Assembly: GCF_036785885.1 (NCBI RefSeq)
Contig: NC_092312.1
Location: 21,842,001 to 21,906,000 of the forward strand
Length of the DNA: 64,000 nt
Source: Coffea arabica
Lineage: Eukaryota; Streptophyta; Magnoliopsida; Gentianales; Rubiaceae
Reading direction: 5' to 3'
The notes beneath the pieces were generated by a model, which saw nothing but the letters and a program-made list of their open reading frames with translations, was not told where the DNA came from and ran no database searches. The position numbers and the translations under genes are program-made. Below are positions 16,660-28,430 of this stretch, piece after piece. Numbering within the stretch: the stretch's first letter is position 1; each line of letters starts with the position of its first letter.

Positions 16660-18600
16660 TCAAACATCAAGCGAAGATGGTACTCCGGTGGCAGAAAGCC
16701 ACAGGTCCCCCTGGATGAAATTTCTTACAGAAAACCAACTAGCCTCTCGGGGATCGTACATTGGATGAAATCCAGGCCATTTCACCCTGTTTGCAGTTGA
16801 AGCTCCACGTCCTGTGTTCATATACTCCCCATAATACAGTGTTGAAAGAGCAAAATTTCCCGCCCATTCGCTCCATCCTCGTGGATGAACTAAGCCACCC
16901 AAGTCTGTCTTAAGAAATACGGTTCTTGAATATTGCTTCCACGGCCGACCAAGGTAACTATTGAACCTCCCCGTAAAGGGGCTGAATTCAGAGGATGGTG
17001 CAACTCGACAGTTTATTATTGAAATCCCCGTATACTGATCTGGGTGATCCCTCCCTTGTGCAGTTATCATGTTAGACTGGTCATCCATTGGCCTACGCAC
17101 GAAAATGTCGCAATTTTGGAAGACTGCTGATGCATCACCAAAGATGAAGTCGATGGTCCCATGTATCTGGCAATCGCGATAGAATTGTCTTAGCGAATGA
17201 ACCAAGAGGGTGTCTTGGTAACCTTTGAAACTGCAGCGATAGAAGACCGAGAGGTCTGAGCCTACCCTAAGTGCCACGGCCTGCATTTTTTGAGGTCCTG
17301 CTGTGTTCTCAAACGTTATGTCTCTTGCCCAAAAGCCGTTTCCAGAAATACCTACGTGCAGAAAGGGTGATCATTCAATATTTGTGAAGCTGACATACAA
17401 CTATGTCAGGCATTTTACGTATTATTCTTAATGGAAAATAAAACATCTTTAGCTGGATCAGCTTTTAATTTATCTGGCAAATTCAGAATCTGGTTAGTAA
17501 AGTCTTCATGGGAATAGTGAACTTTAAGAAGAATACTAGATTTCAAGCTTACCAAAGGTAGCAGAGCTCAAGGTACTTGCACCATCAACGACATTTTGAT
17601 TGCCAGTGACAATTGTTTTGTCGATACCATCCCCAACAAACATGACATTCTCCAAATTTCTCGGGATCTCCACCTTCTCATGGTATAACCCCGATTTCAC
17701 GTATACTACTGCTCTTCCTGGCCTATTATGTCCCATTCTGCCAAGAGCAGCCACTGCCTCCTTTATAGTCTCAAAGTTTCCTGATCCATCCTGCGCAACT
17801 ACAATATCAGCCTTCGACGTTGCTGGACTCCATGATGCTAATAGCCCCCAATATTGATCAGTGCCTTGTTTTCTTGGAATCCCTGAATAAAAAATTAGTT
17901 AGCAAAAGGATTATAGCGAGCATCCCCTGCTTAGTGTAACTTTTAACGAAAGGAGCGATATTTCCACTCAGAAACAGTAAATATTTCACCAATACATTTT
18001 GTAGGGGGAGTTCGTACGTTACTTTTTTAAGCGATCATGCCCTGTTTGTTAGGCAATTTTACATGAATATAGACACTCACTAACCATTCTGCCTAGACAT
18101 GTACTAGACGGATAAGTTGCACAAAAGGCCTAATTACTCTGAGAAGCTAGCTTACCATGCGTTAGTGGCCTTCCAAAATTGCCTTGTAGCTTTACCGAAG
18201 CCAAAGCTGCGTGAAGCAACAGAGTTAAGTTTTGTGCTGCCTGAGTATCAAAAGACAAACCCTTCTCCTCCAAGCCATCCAAACAACTTCTGTGGCTAGC
18301 CAAGGCCGCACTCAACCAGGTGACTGCATCAGCTTGGCTGTAATTCTTGCTAGACAATTCTAACCATGCAAGCAATGGCTCAGACTCCTCATAAAGCTTC
18401 AAGCAATCAGCAATAGCAATATCACCAAATCTTGAGCCATGATCCAAGTGATCATGATATCTTCTCAAGCTTTGAGCCCAGTTAACGGCTTGTAAAATGC
18501 CAAACCTGGCCGCTCGGACCGCCTCAAGTTCTTGCTCGCAGGAGATATAGCTGGGTACTGCAAAGACAATGAAAAGGAAGATCGCAAACCCTGAAGTCAT
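16660..18600 (-). CDS. Pectinesterase with N-terminal inhibitor (PMEI) domain, divergent type
   Basis: Secreted enzyme that de-esterifies cell-wall homogalacturonan. Exons: 18156-18600, 17553-17882, 16660-17351, all GT-AG, giving 488 aa. The start at 18600 ([10 protein letters not shown]) gives a signal peptide of about 22 residues; an in-frame ATG at 18696 would put a non-signal stretch first. Residues 24-145 form the PMEI-like domain, with only C23-, DC- and RSC-type cysteines, so the usual first N-terminal Cys pair looks incomplete. The catalytic domain begins near [13 protein letters not shown]. It keeps Q282, Q304 and D305 (GYQDTL), D326 (DFIFG), R394 and W396 (LGRPW). The linker has no RRLL/RKLL processing site, unlike the three plus-strand paralogues. 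It also has an additional intron after the PMEI domain; its second intron falls at the same SAT(F/V)G position as their only intron. The enzyme call is secure, the subclass is not. Confidence 0.95.
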
Positions 18601-19320
18601 TTTGAACAAGCAGACGGCGGTGAAGTTTGGAGCTGTTGGTTTCCCACCATACAAGGCACTTTGGAGAATTCTTAGACATAAGCGGTGCCGCAGCATGGGT
18701 CACTGAGATGGAATATTTTTCTGATTCGTCCTCCTGAGTGAAACTTATTTTTGTGTCATAGTAACCGTTAATCATTTAGAGGTGCATAAATAGGCCTACT
18801 ACTAGCTGCCAATGTAGGTTGATACAGTCTGATTCTCCTACTCCTCATGACAACTAAATGTATTGCACAATCTATATATGGCACTCATGGTCATGTATAT
18901 GTTAGTTCAGAGTTATTTCGTATACATTGTTTCCTTTGCGCTTTGTTTTTCTGTTTTAAATTTTGGTAAGAATTCTTAATATTTCTGCAAGGATTATACT
19001 TTTCTCAGGCTTCTTGGCTTAAGTACCCTTTTCTATATTTTCCATTTTCTTTTTTTGAGGAAATTGGGATTAATGTCTTTCAAGGAGTTATTTAAGATGA
19101 TTAATTGACCAACCTTTTTTTCCATTTGGGTGATTACAATTTACATGCGTTACTTAACCGATTACTGGAGGATATTAGTAAAATGAGTTAAAGATTTTTA
19201 GTAAGGGAGAAATAAAACCAAATTATCAAATAACTAGTGAGAAATCAAACTAGCATTAAACAAAAAAAAACAAAAACAAAAAAACCAAATCCATTGACGT
19301 TTATCGAAAAAAAAAGTTGG
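18601..19320. other. Upstream region of the minus-strand PME
   Basis: Should contain its 5' UTR and promoter. A TATTTATG sequence (minus strand, about 18785) is a weak TATA candidate. Nothing else is recognisable. Confidence 0.4.
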
Positions 19321-19331
19321 ATGATTATATA

Positions 19332-19805
19332 TAGCCGTTGGCTCCTTATGGATTAGATGTTTTTAAAAAACTTTATTGTAGCATTCTATTTAAAAAATTT
19401 TCTGTCATAAATTGTCCGTTTGAATTGTGTGTTTTTGGGATGTTTTTAAAATTTATAATTTTCTTAGGGTTTTTTTTAAAGAATTTGTTAAACATTACTT
19501 ACCACAACCATCCACCACCCTTCCCCTCTTCCTTTCTCTACCACTGCTGCCTCCCTCTTCTTCCTCTTTTTCCTCTTTCTCCCCTCTCCTCCCTTCCTTG
19601 AGGAAGGAAAGAGGAGAAAGGGGATGGCAGTGGTGGAGGAGGGAATACAGGAGGGGGCGGTGGTGTGTGATGAGTGGTGAACTAGTGGGTGGGAAAAAAA
19701 AGGGTTAGATTTATTTTATTTTGTTTATGTGTATTTGAGATTGTATGTATTTAAAGTGTTATTAGGATATTTTTAAAGTGTTTTATTGTAGGTTCCAACG
19801 ATAAA
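19332..19805. mobile_element. Probable degenerate foldback MITE with pyrimidine/purine core
   Basis: A pyrimidine-rich strand (about 19505-19598) is followed by its purine-rich counterpart (about 19599-19690), folding around CCTTCCTTGAGGAAGG. The outer sequences begin TAGCCGTTGG and end CCAACGATA, a weak inverted pair. Small ORFs here are low-complexity. The boundaries are tentative. Confidence 0.4.
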
Positions 19806-19867
19806 AACTAGTTTGTGTCAATCCAAGTAGAACGGTGTGTGAAAGATACTCTAACTTTAAGGCTCCA

Positions 19868-20036
19868 TTTGAGGTTGCAGTGATTTTGGTAAAAAAAACA
19901 CTTTTAGGTGTTAAAAGTAATTTTAAAGTGTTTAGTGAACATCATTCCATAAAATTAGGAAAAAAAACTTTGAGTGTTAAAAGCACTTTTAGCAAAAACT
20001 CAAATTTGATGCTTTTAGACTAACTTTTGTGATTTA
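19868..20036. repeat. Possible hAT-type MITE remnant
   Basis: Starts GGCTCCATTTGAGGTTGCAG and contains inverted internal motifs AACACTTTTAGGTGTTAAAAG and AAAAGCACTTTTAGC, a style common in non-autonomous hAT elements. The termini and target duplication are not resolved. Confidence 0.3.
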
Positions 20037-20303
20037 AAAAAAAATGTCAAATTTAATCATTTTATTCTATATTATGAATCAAATACAGAGATAAACACTT
20101 GTGAGGCAAGCCCAGGGATTGTTGTGAGGCCCAAGCAGGTGACATCTCTCAGAAAAGTCAAGATCCACAGATTGGTGCCCTTGGGCTTTGTTGTCAAACT
20201 TATTGTACAGTAGCCTAAGGACACTTTTGGGTCTTTAGCTAAGGACGGAGTTGCATTTTGGGACTTGGGTTTTAAATGTGCTATCATCCGAGTTCTGTGC
20301 TTA

Positions 20304-20696
20304 GTTTGGGAGCTTTAGGATAGAAAAGAAAAGATAACAAATGTTATGACAGGAAAGGAAAAGAAGAGGAAAGAAAGGAAGAGAGCTTCATGTTGTTTGA
20401 AGGTTTAGAAAAGAAATGAAATGATTTGGAAGATGCATGCCAATAAATTTTTTTTCGGGGGCAGTCTAGGGCAAAATTATTATTTAAAAAAAAATTTATC
20501 CAGCTTCTGCCACCTTTCCTTAGCTTTCCGCCCATATTTGAGCGGAAAACTTCCTTCAATGGTAGTTACAAAACTCTCCTTCCAAATCAGTTGGTTTCTC
20601 TCCTTTACCATACTTGTTAAAAATCTCCCAAGCAACATAAACCTTTCTCTTTTTCTTACTTTCCTTTCTTTTATGCTCAAATCTCGACTCCCAAAT
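20304..20696. mobile_element. Foldback MITE with TTTGGGAG termini
   Basis: The left end reads GTTTGGGAGC and the right end GACTCCCAAA. The sequences inside pair imperfectly (AGAAAAGAAA-rich left arm with TTTCTTTTTCTTACTTTCC right arm; ATTTGGAAG against CTTCCAAAT). No coding capacity. I could not settle the target duplication. Confidence 0.5.
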
Positions 20697-20719
20697 GAGC
20701 TGTTGGTGTCAGTTTTCTA

Positions 20720-22221
20720 GCTTAAAGATTTTTTAAGTCAATTTATGTTATATCCATTTTTCTTCTTATAAGTACAATCATTTTGTTTTATCATAATTAC
20801 TTTTTCGTTCTACATTTTTCTCTAATTTTTTTTAGTAGAAAAATGGTAGAATTTAAGAAGCGGTGAAGGAGAAGGGCGAAAATTTCTAAATTTAGCCACT
20901 GAATTAATTCTTCTGCAGATTGATAAAGTAGTTTACACTATTAAGATCAATATATGTTAAAAATCTATTGGATTTGAGTCTGAATCGAATTATATATATA
21001 TATATATATGCAAGATCCATATTTGATCCTTATGCTTGAGCAAATTTGCATCGAATTTGAGCAATCAAAATTAGGAAAACCCTTGTATAGGTTAAAGTTA
21101 TAAACCATGTGGTCCATTGAAGCCTACACAAGTGTTTGCATCAAAATTATGCATGTATCCGCATCAAAAAAAAATCATGCATGTATCCGGATCCTGATAA
21201 GGTTGCACATATGCCTGGAAAAAGAAGCTAACACCTAACCTAAGACAGCCTTATCCGTTTCTTGGATTGCGGGGAGGTCTGAGGCGCAACTGGTATTGTG
21301 TACACTAAAGAAAGGACAGTAGCTAGGGTACACAAGTTGTTGTTCGGGAAATTGCATCCACATTACAGTTTGAGAAAAAAAAGTCTTCCGTAATGCTGTG
21401 CGATTAGTAATGAAAAAATGAATTTAGTTGCCATCATTAGAAAGAATGGGTCAGCAAGAATCTTTGCACAGTTGTGCGTGAGTTAGTCAAGTCCTAGGAT
21501 CCAGCATGCAAATCGTAAACCAATTTCCACCTATAACCTGCCCTGAATCTTACAAAATCTAACAAGGAAAAAGACCCGAGAACAAAAAAAATAAAAATTC
21601 ATTGACTTCAATTTTTTGGTCAAGTGACAAATTTAACGGATGCTCAGTGAACACAGTAATATATTTTGTTATGTAATTTGTACATTCGCATTTATTATAC
21701 TCCGGCATTTAAATACTCTCTCAAATTATTATTATTATTTCAAAAAAAAAAAAAGGTGCAAATACGAAAGTCGGTGGGCTTCATTGAAGTAATCATTCAT
21801 CATTGTCCATTGTGGATAAATAAACAATGTACCGGCCCAAGCTGCCTCTAGCTTGCGCATCCTAATTAGGGGTGGCTTAGAAAAATTTCGTCCAGCTATG
21901 TATCAGAATTTCTCGTTTTTCTAATTTTTTATTTTTTAGGCGTCATTAAGTCGGTGGTGACTATTGAGAATACATATCGATTTTTTTTTTTTTAATTTCT
22001 CAAAACTAATCATAGGTTGATTGTTCATGTGTGTATAAATTTATATTTTTTTTGGTGACTATTGAGAATATATTACCACACAACACGTTTGGTTGACTTG
22101 TTTAAATTTTTCCTCCTCAATTATCAAGTCAACTAACTTATATACTGCAGTTGCTACTCTTGATCATAACTAGTGAATTCCCGGAACAACTAAACAGATC
22201 ACATTGCTTAGAAGTGCAGTC
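20720..22221. other. AT-rich spacer upstream of the first cluster PME
   Basis: No gene recognised. It holds a short TA run near 20990-21010 and several A/T homopolymers. ORFs are short and featureless. Confidence 0.5.
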
Positions 22222-22482
22222 GGGTCTATTTTGATAATTTAATTCATCGCTTAAATTTAATAGATTTAAATATTAATATGTTCAATTTCGTTTGATAATA
22301 AAAAATAGAACATCTGAATTAATTAAGTAACGTTGAATTTCTTGGGTGAAACATGATCCTAAAAATAAGTGATAATCTGTTCACTTATTATTTAATGTGA
22401 TATAAACTCAAATGTATCAAATTTGAGACCTAATTATTTTATAACTTAATGGATTCAAATTTTTATTTTATCAAACGCGCCC
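22222..22482. mobile_element. MITE in the promoter of the PME at 22733
   Basis: Begins GGGTCTATTTTGATAA and ends TTATCAAACGCGCCC (imperfect inverted termini). The interior is closely similar in order and wording to 33810-34100: TTCAATT, (A/T)AAAATAGAAC, AATTAATTAAG, TCACTTATTA, and CTTAAT(G/A)(G/A)ATTCA near the end. It ends about 250 bp before the PME start codon. The exact ends could extend to CTTAG/CTAAG. Confidence 0.6.
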
Positions 22483-22586
22483 TAAGTCTTTAGCCGAACA
22501 TTTGGTCTATTATTTGAGAGATACAGATAAGCATTTTCCCACATAAACCTAAAATGTAATTGGCCCTTGTGGTCTACGTACGCTTC

Positions 22587-22593
22587 TATATAA
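22587..22593 (+). promoter_or_regulatory. Candidate TATA box of the PME at 22733
   Basis: TATATAA within CTTCTATATAAGCTAGCTAA, about 140 bp before the ATG. The paralogue at 41423 has a similar TTCTATATATA followed by AAGCTAGCTAA, so this small promoter segment looks conserved between the two genes. Confidence 0.55.
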
Positions 22594-22732
22594 GCTAGCT
22601 AACCAAGTTAATCCCGCTATGTACACCAGGCAATCTACTCTCTCAGCCCAAAAAAAAAAATAAAAAAATTAGACATTGTTCTTTGTGCTCGACTTGATCA
22701 ATTTATCCGCAATCTTTATCGACAATTAAGCA

Positions 22733-24714
22733 ATGGGATTCTCCATTGTAATGCTCCTATTACTGTTCTTTGCTTTTCCGGCTATTTCTAGCTATTCTCT
22801 GCCTACAATTAAATCCTGGTGTGCCCAAACTCCTTACCCACAGCCTTGTGAGTACTACTTAACTAAAAACCCAAAATACGGCATTCCAATCAAAGGCAAG
22901 TCGGATTTTCTTAAGCTGTCCTTGCAACTTGCTTTGGACCATTCCACGCAGTCCAAAACAAACGCCATTTCATTAGGCTCAAAATGCCGTAATGAACGTG
23001 AAAAGGCTGCATGGAGCGACTGTGTAACCCTTTACGAGGACATCCCATTGAAACTCAACAAAACTGTCGATCCAAGCGGCAAATTCACCTCGGAGGACGT
23101 CCAGACATGGCTAAGCGCAGCTTCGACCAATCTCGAGACATGCAAACAAGGATTTGTTGACCTAGGAGCCTCCGACAATGCGATGCCCTCGTTGTACGAT
23201 GGTGTACTAGGTAATCTCATTAGCAACGCTTTGGCAACGAACAAAGGGTATTACGGCGGTGCAGGCAACAAAGATGGATTCCCCGGTTGGGTATCGCCCG
23301 GTGATCGTAAGCTCTTGCAATCGTCCGCACAGGCTGCTCAAGCAAATATTGTGGTGGCACAGGATGGCTCAGGAAACTACAGAACTGTGAACGATGCTGT
23401 CGCGGCAGCATCGAAGAGAAGTGGAAATGGAAGGTTCGTGATTTACGTGAAGGCAGGTACGTACTCGGAGACGGTTTCGATTGGATCGAAGAACATCATG
23501 TTGGTGGGAGATGGAATAGGGAAGACAATAATCACAGGAAGGAAGAGTGTTGGAGGAGGGGGCTCTACCACTTATAGCTCGGCAACGGTTGGTAAGTGAT
23601 TCGAACCCATTATAGGGAACTCAAATTTCTTTCGTCATAAGCCAAATTTGTGGAACAAAAAGTTGAACCAACCAATAAATAAATAATTAACACTAGCTAC
23701 TAATATATGAAAAATGTTTAGTTTGGAACTTAGTTAATTTATACCTAAAGAGGAATTGCAACAGCAATCTCAGATTTGAATATTCGAGACTGCTCAAAGC
23801 TTGAAAAGCTTGCCTGCCTAAGCGTGAATTTTTTTAACATTTGGGACCTTTCAGGACTATAGTACAGTTTATGGCTACAACTAGTCATATCTCTGCCTCA
23901 AAAATTATTGACTGCGCATATTTTATTCTGTATACAGAATTAATCTCAGACATCGAAAAGGTTTGTTAATTGCAAGTTTGAATATCATTTTATTTTATTT
24001 TGTTTTATTTTTGGATTTCAATTTTCAGGAATTACTGGAGATGGCTTTCTTGCTCGTGGCATCACGTTCCGGAACACGGCTGGAGCTAAAAGTCAACAGG
24101 CAGTGGCTTTTCGGTCTGCCTCGGATCTCTCAGCATATTATCAATGCAGTTTTGAAGGGTATCAAGACACTCTCTATGTATTCAGTCAAAGACAATTTTA
24201 CAGCGAATGTGACATCTATGGAACAGTAGACTTCATATTTGGAAATGCAGCAGTCGTGTTCCAAAACTGTAGCCTGTTTGCACGAAACACTCCTACCCAT
24301 ACCAACACCTTAACCGCCCAAGGTAGAACTGATCCTAACCAGAACACTGGAATATCCATCTACAACTGCAAGGTTACTGCAGATTCTGACTTGAAACCAG
24401 TTCAGAGCTCAGTCAAGACATATCTTGGAAGACCGTGGAAGCAATATTCAAGAACCGTGTTCATGAAGACGTTTCTTGATAGCTTAATTGCTCCGGCTGG
24501 TTGGTTGCCTTGGAGTGGGAGTTTTGCTCTGACCACGCTTTACTACGGAGAGTACATGAATACAGGTCCTGGTTCATCGACAGCTAACAGGGTTAAATGG
24601 CCTGGTTATCACGTCATGAGTACTGCTGATGCATCTAAGTTCACCGTCAGAAACTTCATCTCTGGCAATTCTTGGATTCCTGCCACTAACGTGCCCTTTA
24701 CCTCGAACCTTTAA
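22733..24714 (+). CDS. Type-II pectinesterase (PMEI-PME), cluster copy 1
   Basis: Secreted cell-wall pectin methylesterase. Exons 22733-23591 and 24029-24714 (intron 437 bp, phase 1, after SATVG) encode 514 aa. Residues 1-20 are a signal peptide ([19 protein letters not shown]). The PMEI domain has the first cysteine pair in [11 protein letters not shown], then [15 protein letters not shown] and ETC. The processing site GDRKLLQSS lies at R192-L195. The catalytic domain starts at [12 protein letters not shown]. Active-site residues are Q310 (QQAVAF), Q332 and D333 (GYQDTL), D354 (DFIFG), R421 and W423 (LGRPW), all present. It resembles the citrus-type pectinesterase 2 group as I recall it. The start is unambiguous because it opens the signal peptide shared by the paralogues. 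No damage is seen. Confidence 0.96.
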
Positions 24715-25069
24715 TTTTATCTTCAGTTTTCATCTCAATAATTTTTCAGTATAAGTATTTGTATTTATCATTTAAATAACCAATTTGCATACTTTTCTAT
24801 AATTATTTGTATTTAAAACTAATATTTTAAATAGACCAATCACTCTTATTATTTTGCAGACCGCAATCATTTGGGCTACATCCCCTTAGGATAGAAATAA
24901 AGACTAACCAGAGTCACTAAAATAAATCTACTGCTAAGCGGGGTTACAATTCCACATTACATCTAACTATGAAAGCAACTGCGATCCCTCACGGGCACCA
25001 ACTACTAAACCAGCTGTTATAGAAGTATCTAATACCAGTTTAACTAAGACACCTTAATAAATAAAATTA
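24715..25069. other. 3' flank of PME copy 1
   Basis: AT-rich, probably the 3' UTR, running into the target duplication of the next element. No gene. Confidence 0.5.
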
Positions 25070-25954
25070 GGAATAATTTCAAAAACCACCCTGAGGTATC
25101 TGAATATTTCACTGGCCTCCCTCCTGGTTTCAAAAATTACACTAACCTCTCCTAAGATTAATTATCTTGTAATATTTAGACCTAATAGATAATTTAAAAG
25201 TAATATTCGGAAAGAAAAAATAATATGATTTCATCATTACCCATCATCTATTACATTATTTAATTATTTTAATACCAACCCAGACATTAAAGGAAAATAC
25301 TAAAATTTGTTGTTTATCATTAGATTACATGTAGTATAAAAAAAAATAGTATATCATGTTATATTTTTTGCTTAATAAAAGATCCAAATTACTCTTTAAT
25401 TATATACCCATTGTAAAACATGATCAACAACAAATAAGCAAAAAATTTTACATCCAAAATATTATAGCAAACAAGCTTTAACATCGTAAATATTATTGTC
25501 AATATATTGAGATTAGTTGTTGAGAATTTTATTGTATTAAAATTCATTATTTGTAATATTTTGGTTACAAATTTTTTCGATTATTTGTTGTTGATCGTGT
25601 TTGACTATAAATTTGTAACTGAAAAGAGTAATTTAAATTTTGCATTAAATAAAATATATAGAAGGGTATACTATTTTTTATGTCATATGTGATTTAATTC
25701 CTGATGATAAATAGCTAATTCTAATATTTTCTTTAATGTTTAGGAATGTATTAGATTAATTAAACAATTTAGTAGATGAGGGGTAATAGTGGAATCATAT
25801 TATTTTCTCTCTCCTAATATCACTTTTTAATTATTAGTTCAACCTAAATGTTATAAGATAATAAACCTAAAGGGAGGGTAGTGTAATTTTTAAAATCTGG
25901 AGAGAGGCCAATGAAATATTCACAAACCTCAGGGGAGGTTTTTGAAATTATCCC
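25070..25954. mobile_element. 885-bp Mutator-like foldback MITE
   Basis: Ends GG(A)ATAATTTCAAAAACC and GGTTTTTGAAATTATCCC are inverted. Both flanks carry the perfect 9-bp duplication ATAAAATTA (25061-25069 and 25955-25963). The arms pair with about 80% identity for more than 200 bp each (for example AATATTTCACTGGCCTC against GAGGCCAATGAAATATT). The AT-rich centre has no conserved ORF. The termini match those found inside the large palindrome at 14168/15535. Confidence 0.88.
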
Positions 25955-25963
25955 ATAAAATTA

Positions 25964-27030
25964 TGAATTGGCTTGATTTAATACTACTGTTAACTCTTCT
26001 TACGATAGATAATTTCTCCATGGGGTAATTGCACTTTGCTCCCTGAATTTGGGGACCACTTGCACTTTGCCCCTGGTACAAACAGTAGACCTTTGTTATA
26101 TATCTCCGTTTCATAAATTAGATAAAAGGATGAAACAGCCCTTCAATTGAGTTTTCTTTGTTTAAAATGCCACGCCTGTGCCGCAATTTCTTTGTTAAAA
26201 CATCATTCCTTAAAATTCACATATTCCCTTTTAAGCAAATCCCGTAGTCACTCGCAATCCAAATGTCTCATCCTAACAGATGCATCGCTGACTATAATCC
26301 CTCTGATGTAGAAACTCGGTTCTACACAGGTCAAGAATTTAGAGAACAATTGGTGCCAATTAATTCTGGAAAAATTGTGATTGTGTTTTAATTGGCTCCA
26401 ATTATTTGTAAAATTTGTTGCTGAATAATGGTAAGTACAAATTATAAATCCCTTTCATACATCTGTTTCAAGTTGATAGCTTCGTCTATAAAAAATTCCG
26501 TAATGGACCTAGCTAATAATTAGTGATACAAATAACCATATTGGAAGTGTCAAATCCATTTGCCTTTGGCCTCAGACCAAGTTGTTCAGGTTAGCCACGC
26601 ATTTAGTTTTATTTAGTTCAATGACAAAGACGTACTGATAGAGAGAGTGAGAGAGAGAGGAAGGCAAAATACATTCTATGTACAATCTATATATAATGTC
26701 TAATGGCAATTGATTAAGATACAAGTGATCCAGTCGATGTGTAATCATTTACATACTTGGTGAAATGGAAGATTACACGGATCCAAAAAGAAGATCCAAA
26801 AAGAAACTTATTGAATGAGTTGCACGTCTCGTTCACCATGCTGTCTCCAACAAAGGCTAATTCAACAGTATCCATCTAACCAAAGAAATTCTTTACTTGA
26901 CACTGAAGTCTCAAAGAAGACAAAATATTATCCTTTTTGGTAAGTAAGAATGAGTTTGTTGTCCTGTACGTAATTTCAGACACATTTTGGCACTAAAATT
27001 TGAGTATTTTCAGACACATTTCTTTCAAGT
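25964..27030. other. Spacer with element fragments
   Basis: No gene. GGGGTAATTGCACTTTGC near 26031-26060 looks like one end of another foldback MITE without its partner. A (GA)n run lies at 26640-26660. Confidence 0.4.
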
Positions 27031-27031
27031 T

Positions 27032-27163
27032 CACGAGGGTCTAAATTTGTGAAAAGTGGAAGGGTTCTGGCCCATAAGTTTTATAGCATCAACCTATTCA
27101 TGAGGGTATGAGTTTGTGAAAAGTGGAAGGATCCTGGCCTCTAAATGTTATAGCAACAACCTA
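27032..27163. repeat. Tandem repeat, two units of about 67 bp
   Basis: Unit 1 (27032-27098) and unit 2 (27099-27163) share CA(C/T)GAGGGT, TTTGTGAAAAGTGGAAGG, CTGGCC and ATAGCA(T/A)CAACCTA with scattered substitutions. Confidence 0.85.
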
Positions 27164-27270
27164 ACAAAAATTGACTAATTGCAGCAAGAAAACAGTAATT
27201 GACAAGAAAAGGCTCCTAACAAAAATTGACTAATAGTAGCAAGAAAACAGTAATTGACAAGAAAAGGTTC
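27161..27270. repeat. Tandem repeat, two 55-bp units
   Basis: Units 27161-27215 and 27216-27270 each begin CTAACAAAAATTGACTAAT and end GACAAGAAAAGG(C/T)TC. They differ at about four positions, so the duplication is recent. It directly follows the 67-bp repeat pair. Confidence 0.93.
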
Positions 27271-27559
27271 CTAAACAGAATGGTCAGAGTTCATCGGAGT
27301 TGATGAATATTTTACATTTCTACCGAGTTATACTATAACCAAAAAAATAAAAGAAAGAGAAATGTTCTATTAAAATTTCAGTGAATAATTTCCAAATTGG
27401 ATAAATCGTTCGACTTTCCACTAACTTGATGGTGAGATGCTTGGTTTAGCCCCTTTGTCTAGTAAACTCTTTTACTTCAAATTTGTATTTCTTTCAATCA
27501 ATTGAGGGACACTTGCTTTTGCAACGAAGCAACGAAGTTTCTGTTTGCATTTTCTTGCT

Positions 27560-28430
27560 GTCAAGTACCTTGGCCTTCTTTTTCTCTCTTCTCACCTCCC
27601 TCGTGAATTTGTGGCCAATAATTAGCTTTTTGAAATTTAAAGAGTAAAATACACTTTACTTTCCTATGGTTTAGTAATATTTCACATAATTCTTATGTGA
27701 TTTTAAAAACTATATATAACCCCTTCATTGTTTGAACTAAAATGTCAAAATGACGAAAATGATCCTCTGCAACGGATCCCATGGAAATGTCGATACTATC
27801 CTTGTTTAAAAATTAAAATGGTTGAAATGATCAAAATATATAAACATGATATGTATTATACTTTAATCCCTTATGATTTTATTTTTACCACATAATTCCC
27901 TTATAGCTTTTAAAATATACACATAACCCCCTTATAGTTAATGACTAATTTTTAACTTTATATAGAGATACTTTTAATATTTTAGTTGACTCGATTATAG
28001 AATGCAAATTATATCATTCTGATACTTTAGTTCAAATCATGAAGGGGATATTTATAACTTTTAAAATCGCAAGAAGATTATGTGGAAAAGTGCTAAACCA
28101 CAATCAGACAAAACGTAATTTTTCCAAATTTAAATTAGAGATGTCAATCATGCAATTTTGAAGTCCTTGGTTTGACTTTTAAATCCTCCTCTTTCTCGAT
28201 TCTCCTTGTTGTCACCCATATTATTTTCCTTCTTCACTATTCTATTTGCCTCGTTTGTCTTCTTTTTCTCTCTTCTTATCTCCCTCATGAATTTGTGGCC
28301 CATAATTACCTTTTTGAAATTTAAATTAGGGATATTTAAATTAGGACTTAGTCAAGTGACTTTGAGGTCCTTGGTTCAACTCTTAAATCCTCCCCTTTCT
28401 CTCATTTTCTTGTAAAGTTTGGAGTTTCCT
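27560..28430. repeat. Tandem duplication; first copy split by a MITE
   Basis: Copy 1 (about 27580-27641 continued at 28126-28205) and copy 2 (about 28258-28415) share CTCTCTTCT(C/T)A(C/T)CTCCCTC, TGAATTTGTGGCC and TTTTTGAAATTTAAA. Both then continue into GGTCCTTGG/AGTCCTTGG and TTAAATCCTCC. Copy 2 has no insertion. Confidence 0.75.
27642..28125. mobile_element. 484-bp foldback MITE with 9-bp target duplication
   Basis: Flanked by AAATTTAAA on both sides (27633-27641, 28126-28134). The arms pair: left GTAATATTTCACATAATTCTT and CCCCTTCATTGTTTGAACTAAA against right AGATTATGTGGAAAAGTGC and TTTAGTTCAAATCATGAAGGGG. The neighbouring tandem copy lacking it at 28320 supports the boundaries. Confidence 0.85.

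Noticed and set aside
18601-18696. Upstream in-frame ATG of the minus-strand PME
   Set aside because: It would bury the signal peptide [10 protein letters not shown] behind 32 residues.
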